This document shows, piece by piece, positions 59,878 through 64,000 of a stretch of 64,000 nucleotides of DNA. The position numbers and the translations under genes are program-made. The notes below the pieces were generated by a model. That model ran no database searches, had not been told where the DNA came from, and saw nothing but the letters and a program-made list of their open reading frames with translations. This DNA is from Dyadobacter luticola (GTDB lineage: Bacteria > Bacteroidota > Bacteroidia > Cytophagales > Spirosomataceae). Each line of letters opens with the position of its first letter. Within the stretch, counting starts at the first letter, position 1. The stretch spans positions 1,720,375 to 1,784,374 of the forward strand of contig NZ_VCEJ01000002.1 of the NCBI RefSeq assembly GCF_005860805.1, given 5' to 3'.

Positions 59878-62800
59878 CTAATTCGGCTTGAAAACCAGCG
59901 TGATCGTCGTGCCCTCTCCTTTGCCGGACTCGATTTTCAGATGCCCATGCATTTGCGCCGCACGCTGCTGCATATTGGTAATACCGTTTCCACGCTTCCC
60001 TACGCTGCTGTCGAATCCTTTCCCATTGTCCCGGATCACCATTTTCACCCGGTTTTCTTCCTGCATAATCTGCACATGCACGGCGCTGCACTCGGCATAT
60101 TTGGCTGCATTATTCAATGCTTCTTTAAAAACCAGATAAAGGTTTTTGCGCACCTGCATGGCGAGTTTACGATTTTCCAGCCGTGGGTCGGGCTCAAAAT
60201 GAAAGGCGATGCCTTTGGATTCCGCCAGGCTGCTGCCGAAGTGGAACATGCGCGCAAAAACATCTTCGATTTCGTCGGTACCGGCTTTGACACTCCATAC
60301 AATGTCGCTGAGCCCCTCCTGTACTTGCTGTGCATTCTCCTTGATTTTCTGCACCACCTGCTGATGTTCGGCTTTGTCCATCTGCATCAGCAGCGCCTGG
60401 CTGTAAAAGGTAATGCTGCTGAGCGTGCTGCCAATTTCATCGTGCATATCGGCGCTGATGCCATTCCGGATCTGCTGAATGTGCAGGATCTGCCCCAGCC
60501 GGTAGCGATAAAAAAGATAGGATATCAACCCGACAGCCGCCAGAATAAAAACAAAAAACCAGATAGACCTGTACCAGGGTGCATTCACCTTGATCGGCGC
60601 CTGCCACGCCAGAGTGCTCCAATCCGCACCCGCCACTGACACCTCCACACTCAGGTTATACTCACCTGGAGGCAGGCTGTTGAAAAGCAGCTTATTACCA
60701 TTTTCAAACGTATGCCAGCTGTCATCATTCCAGCCTTCCAGCTTGTAGCGAAACCGGTTGAGCGCCGTTTCGTGGTAGTCGGGGCTCATAAAAGAAAACG
60801 CAAACAGACGGTCGCCGGGGCCGAAAACGATTCTTTTCCCAGGCAAATGCGTGATGATCGTATCTGTCCGGTTTTGCTCCGAATCGTATTTGGAATATGA
60901 AATCAGCTGTGGCGCATGCTCCTTCTGTTCTCTGTTATCCAGCCGCGTCGGGTCGATGACGACGATACCATTCAGCCCACCGAAATACAGCCTGCCGTCA
61001 CGCGCTTTCAGGTACGAACCGTGGTTGAACTCCATGTGCGGCAGGCCGTCGGACACGCCGTAATTATGAAACCGCTGCGTGCGGGTGTTGAACCGTGACA
61101 AACCTTTGTTGGTACTCAGCCAGAGATTCCCCTGCTCGTCGGGCAGCGCGGCGTAAATATTGTTATCGGGCAGGCCGTCTTCGGTCGTGAAAAGCCGTGT
61201 AGTTTTATTGGTGGTATCCACCCGAACCAAGCCTTGTCCCGAACTGACCCACAATGCTTTATCGTGCCAGACAGTATGAAAAATTTGAAGGGCAGGCAAC
61301 TTGATCCGGTCGCCGGCAGCCTGTCCGTAATGTTCGTGGATGGTCGCGTCCCGGTTCAGCACATACAAACCATTTATGGTACTCACAAGAATGCGGTTTC
61401 CGGACCAGGGCATAAAGTAGTTGACCCGCTCGTTTTTAATGTACCTGCCCGCCTTGTCATTGAGCAGCACCGGTTTCAGGTTTTTTGTATCAATCATCCC
61501 CATCCCGCCCCATGTACCGACCCAGAATGTCTGCTCATTCAATTTGTAAAAAGCAGTAAAACCGCGGCCGCTAACAAAAGGAAATTCCACGGGCTGATAT
61601 TCTTCCGTCTCGGGATTTATTTTCAGGAACTGTGTACCGTCCGTCACAGCATATACCTGATTATCAGCAAACAAAATTTTATAAGGGATCACATTGTCGC
61701 CGGGATTCGTTTTGGGCCCGTGCAGCTGCATATGCCGCGTCCTACCCAACAGCGGGTCGATCTGGTGGAGCAAGAACGGTTTTCCATCCACTTTGAAACC
61801 ATAAGAACAAACCCATATCATCCCCGAACTTTCTTCCGTCATTCCACGGATGCTGCTGCCGATGTCTGCGGGTTTTTCCAGTGCCACGCTCAGGTATTTC
61901 CAGAAGACTTCTTCCGCCAATGTGATCTTGAAAAGTCCGTCCGCACCGGAAATCCAAAAACTGCCGTCGAGGCTCAGATAGGAGGTAAAAAGATAGATTT
62001 TGGCTCCTGATTTTTGCGTCAGACGACCGGTCAGGTCTGTAAACTTGCCCGTTTTTTTATTTAAAAAGCCAATTTCCTCCGACGACTTATACCATACGAA
62101 TCCTTGATTATCAGGGAAAAGAAACTCCGGCGCGATGGGCGTATCCATGTTTGTCAGCGGTCCGAATGTTTGTCCTTTGAAAAAGTATTTACGCATCAGA
62201 CATTTCTTCCTGTCCTCTTTTTCATAATAAACCATCACGCCGTCAGTACCCGACTGCACTACGCTGAAAACCCGGAAATTTTTGGCTTTCAAATCTGCAT
62301 TTAGCAAATCGATCCGGCGGGTAAATGTGGCCCTCTCGGTAATCTGGTCCAGGTAGTGAAGTTCGCTGAACACATACCCGCGGTTTTGATCATCATAAAA
62401 AAATCGGGTAACCTGACTTTCCGCGGACAATGCTTTCGCCGAATCCGCCGGCGGGATGTAAGCAGCTACCGGCACATTATTCTTGTTCAATTTGATCAGC
62501 TTACCCCAGGGAACCGCCACCCAGGCATTGTCATTTTTATCAAAGAAAATATCCAGGTTCTGCCGCGATTTTATTCCTTTCAAATGCCGCGACGGATCGA
62601 TGGTCTGGCAGGTCAGATTTACAGGGTCTATAATGCTGATACCATTATTATGCGCTACCCAGATATGCCCATGCGGCCCTGTCCGCATCTGGTTGATCAA
62701 GGTCAGGCGACCGATGGAGCGGGTGAGGATTTTGGTAAAATTCTGAAAAGTATATCCATCATAGCGCCAAAGGTCCCCACCGGTAGCCACCCACATAAAT

Positions 62801-63003
62801 CCCCGCCCATCCTGCGCCAGGCAGCGTGTATTTCGGCTCGGCAAGCCCTGCTCAGGTCCCAGCAGCTGGATGTTGATGCGCGTCTGCGGTTCCTGAGCAA
62901 AGCAATCGCTAACAATAGAAATGCATATAAAAAAGAGCAGTATCGGAATGAAAATTCTTTCTGGCAATCCAAAAAACTCGGAACGTATAAGTCGGCGCGG
63001 CAT
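59878..63003 (-). CDS. Propeller-domain sensor histidine kinase (HisKA_3 type)
   Basis: A 1041-residue membrane sensor from the ATG at 63003 (MPRRLIRSEFFGLPERIF). An ATG at 63060 would add 19 residues, but a -7 box between the two favours 63003. Signal peptide to DCFA-Q, then about fourteen propeller repeats (RCLAQDGRGFMWVATGGDLWR type) to about 690, a Y_Y_Y domain about 700-775, one transmembrane helix (IWFFVFILAAVGLISYLFY), HisKA_3 with His854 in SADMHDEIGSTLSS, and HATPase_c (NNAAKYAECSAV, DNGKGFDSSVGKRGNGI). The periplasmic propeller probably senses a glycan or polymer; the cognate regulator is next in the operon. Ligand unknown. Confidence 0.92.
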   Translation of the reverse strand: MPRRLIRSEFFGLPERIFIPILLFFICISIVSDCFAQEPQTRINIQLLGPEQGLPSRNTRCLAQDGRGFMWVATGGDLWRYDGYTFQNFTKILTRSIGRLTLINQMRTGPHGHIWVAHNNGISIIDPVNLTCQTIDPSRHLKGIKSRQNLDIFFDKNDNAWVAVPWGKLIKLNKNNVPVAAYIPPADSAKALSAESQVTRFFYDDQNRGYVFSELHYLDQITERATFTRRIDLLNADLKAKNFRVFSVVQSGTDGVMVYYEKEDRKKCLMRKYFFKGQTFGPLTNMDTPIAPEFLFPDNQGFVWYKSSEEIGFLNKKTGKFTDLTGRLTQKSGAKIYLFTSYLSLDGSFWISGADGLFKITLAEEVFWKYLSVALEKPADIGSSIRGMTEESSGMIWVCSYGFKVDGKPFLLHQIDPLLGRTRHMQLHGPKTNPGDNVIPYKILFADNQVYAVTDGTQFLKINPETEEYQPVEFPFVSGRGFTAFYKLNEQTFWVGTWGGMGMIDTKNLKPVLLNDKAGRYIKNERVNYFMPWSGNRILVSTINGLYVLNRDATIHEHYGQAAGDRIKLPALQIFHTVWHDKALWVSSGQGLVRVDTTNKTTRLFTTEDGLPDNNIYAALPDEQGNLWLSTNKGLSRFNTRTQRFHNYGVSDGLPHMEFNHGSYLKARDGRLYFGGLNGIVVIDPTRLDNREQKEHAPQLISYSKYDSEQNRTDTIITHLPGKRIVFGPGDRLFAFSFMSPDYHETALNRFRYKLEGWNDDSWHTFENGNKLLFNSLPPGEYNLSVEVSVAGADWSTLAWQAPIKVNAPWYRSIWFFVFILAAVGLISYLFYRYRLGQILHIQQIRNGISADMHDEIGSTLSSITFYSQALLMQMDKAEHQQVVQKIKENAQQVQEGLSDIVWSVKAGTDEIEDVFARMFHFGSSLAESKGIAFHFEPDPRLENRKLAMQVRKNLYLVFKEALNNAAKYAECSAVHVQIMQEENRVKMVIRDNGKGFDSSVGKRGNGITNMQQRAAQMHGHLKIESGKGEGTTITLVFKPN

Positions 63004-63034
63004 GCAGTAACGAAAAGCGTTTAGGAGTAGATAC

Positions 63035-63042
63035 CAAAAGTA
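63035..63042 (-). promoter_or_regulatory. Candidate -7 box TACTTTTG of the kinase/regulator operon
   Basis: Exact TAnnTTTG on the minus strand, 31 bases before the ATG at 63003. An inverted repeat GGAGTA/TACTCC (63024-63029 and 63043-63048) brackets it. Confidence 0.45.
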
Positions 63043-63087
63043 TACTCCAAAAAACGACATTTAGATTAAAGAAAACCTCTTTTTTAT

Positions 63088-64000
63088 TCAAAACTTCAAC
63101 TCTGCTGTCAGACACAAAAACAGCAGGTTTTTGCCCGGCCCTGCCTGCTTCAAAAAATCACCGGTAGCGAAGTAAGTCAGCTCGCAGCCGAAACGCAGGA
63201 AGGGATTGGTGGTATAATCCGCCGCCATCGAATATTGGTGGCCAATGAATTTGTCGGAAGTGCCGGAGCTGGAATAGATCATCGCCGCATTTGGACCGTA
63301 CACGCCATCGTGGCTGCTGTACCGCCAGAAAACATCGTAATCAAAATCTACGGACAGTTTTTCGGTGAAATTCATGGTCAGCGAAGGATGCAGATCCACT
63401 AAATTCGCCGGCCCGATCAATGCTGCCAAGCCAAAATAACCGCCGCGGGGAAACAGTGGATTGAAGGTATTCAGCCGGTTGTCGCCCAGGTTCTTATCGC
63501 CGCTGATCAGCTCTGTTTTCAACCCGATTTCCGGTTCAAATTTCAAATGATCCAGTTCATAGTCAATGTGGGCCGAGGCGGTCCAGGCGCTGATGGTTTT
63601 TTCAGCAAAGCTGCCGAACTGGTAAATTGCCTCCACGTCGTACCGCCACTGTTTGCTCCGGCCCCAGATCCGGCTGCCGACCGAATGCCGCATTTCCTTG
63701 CCTTTGCCGTCGTCGTAGCTGTTTGATTTTTTGTCCAAACCAAAATAATAGAGATCAACATTTTGCAAAACCGGCACCTTGTTTCGCACCGTGTAAGCGC
63801 CCCAAAGCTTGGTGCTTTTGTTGTAACCATCATCAAAAACGCCCTTTTTAGAAGCAACATAATGCGAGTAAAGCAAGTCGGTTTTATAGTTCGGCCCAGA
63901 AAACATCACTTTCGCACCGTCGAAAGCGTGCCGGTTGTTCGGCCCTTCCCGCACCGAGATCAGCCGCTGCGAACCGTAAAGCAATTCCTGCCGGCCGACG
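63088..64000 (-). CDS. Alginate-export-type outer-membrane porin, 5' end cut by the window edge
   Basis: The C-terminal part (at least 303 residues) of an outer-membrane barrel. The frame runs off the right-hand edge; the visible beginning reads VGRQELLYGSQRLIS, typical of the alginate-export family rather than of an N terminus. Alternating amphipathic strands continue to the C-terminal LTAELKF ending in Phe, as barrel proteins usually do. RHAFDGAKVMFSGPNYKTDLLYS and WRYDVEAIYQFGSF are family-like. Members are passive or substrate-specific pores. Upstream of the kinase/regulator operon on the same strand; the two may be functionally linked. Confidence 0.85.
   Translation of the reverse strand, partial: VGRQELLYGSQRLISVREGPNNRHAFDGAKVMFSGPNYKTDLLYSHYVASKKGVFDDGYNKSTKLWGAYTVRNKVPVLQNVDLYYFGLDKKSNSYDDGKGKEMRHSVGSRIWGRSKQWRYDVEAIYQFGSFAEKTISAWTASAHIDYELDHLKFEPEIGLKTELISGDKNLGDNRLNTFNPLFPRGGYFGLAALIGPANLVDLHPSLTMNFTEKLSVDFDYDVFWRYSSHDGVYGPNAAMIYSSSGTSDKFIGHQYSMAADYTTNPFLRFGCELTYFATGDFLKQAGPGKNLLFLCLTAELKF

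Noticed and set aside
1-64000. Search by eye for tRNA, rRNA, CRISPR repeats and insertion sequences
   Set aside because: No clover-leaf motifs, repeat-spacer arrays, transposase motifs or terminal inverted repeats with target duplications were found; this was not a computed search.

Overview
The window looks like chromosomal DNA from a Bacteroidota bacterium, most likely a Cytophagales member of the Spirosomaceae (Dyadobacter-like). This is inference, not a database match. The reasons are the many short Bacteroidota-type lipoprotein signals ending in a Cys, a DUF4249 lipoprotein, DUF4153 and DUF6597-type proteins, two very large propeller-containing sensor kinases, few clear Shine-Dalgarno sequences, several exact TAnnTTTG -7 boxes, and a base composition near 50% GC. 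I see no rRNA, tRNA, CRISPR array, insertion sequence or phage genes.

Layout. 1-8.6 kb: lipoproteins, a secreted Xaa-Pro aminopeptidase, an alpha/beta hydrolase, a TfoX-N protein, a DUF4153 membrane protein, a seven-repeat YWKNG lipoprotein, a VOC protein, DUF4249 and a TlpA-like thioredoxin. 8.7-22.1 kb: a hybrid propeller histidine kinase, a Tat-exported Gfo/Idh/MocA oxidoreductase, an MscS channel, an outer-membrane barrel fused to a kinase-like domain, a low-affinity iron permease-family gene and lipoproteins. 22.1-30.0 kb: a divergent glycan locus with four overlapping minus-strand genes (GT9, HAD-IIIA phosphatase, two GT4) and three overlapping plus-strand genes (NodU-type carbamoyltransferase, GT2, GT9). 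30-36.4 kb: a thioredoxin-fold protein, a CheB-CheR-PAS-kinase fusion and two receiver-only proteins.

36.4-43.5 kb: an Fsr-like MFS exporter with its GntR/FadR regulator and matching operators, AraC regulators, an aldo/keto reductase and an FAD monooxygenase. 43.5-47 kb: a response regulator with Glu at the phosphorylation position, a FAS1 protein, two small genes, a RelE/HigB-like toxin-antitoxin pair and a GNAT acetyltransferase. 47-51 kb: a TolC/HlyD/ABC-membrane-domain export operon that lacks an ATPase. 51-58.7 kb: an LTA-synthase-like protein, a CDF transporter, an ECF sigma factor with probable anti-sigma factor, an OmpH/Skp chaperone, a probable 33-residue membrane protein and an FtsX/MacB-type permease. 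58.7-64 kb: a rifampin ADP-ribosyltransferase, a NarL-type two-component pair and the 3' part of an alginate-export-type porin.

How the parts fit. Envelope biology dominates: surface glycan synthesis, outer-membrane biogenesis, efflux and envelope-stress signalling. The points most worth checking are the kinase-like domain fused to the Omp85-type barrel, 11-bp-phased TCTAAT-like arrays upstream of the glycan locus and of the LTA-synthase/export divergon, the toxin-antitoxin-like pair, two small proteins supported by context, and the ATPase-less export operon.
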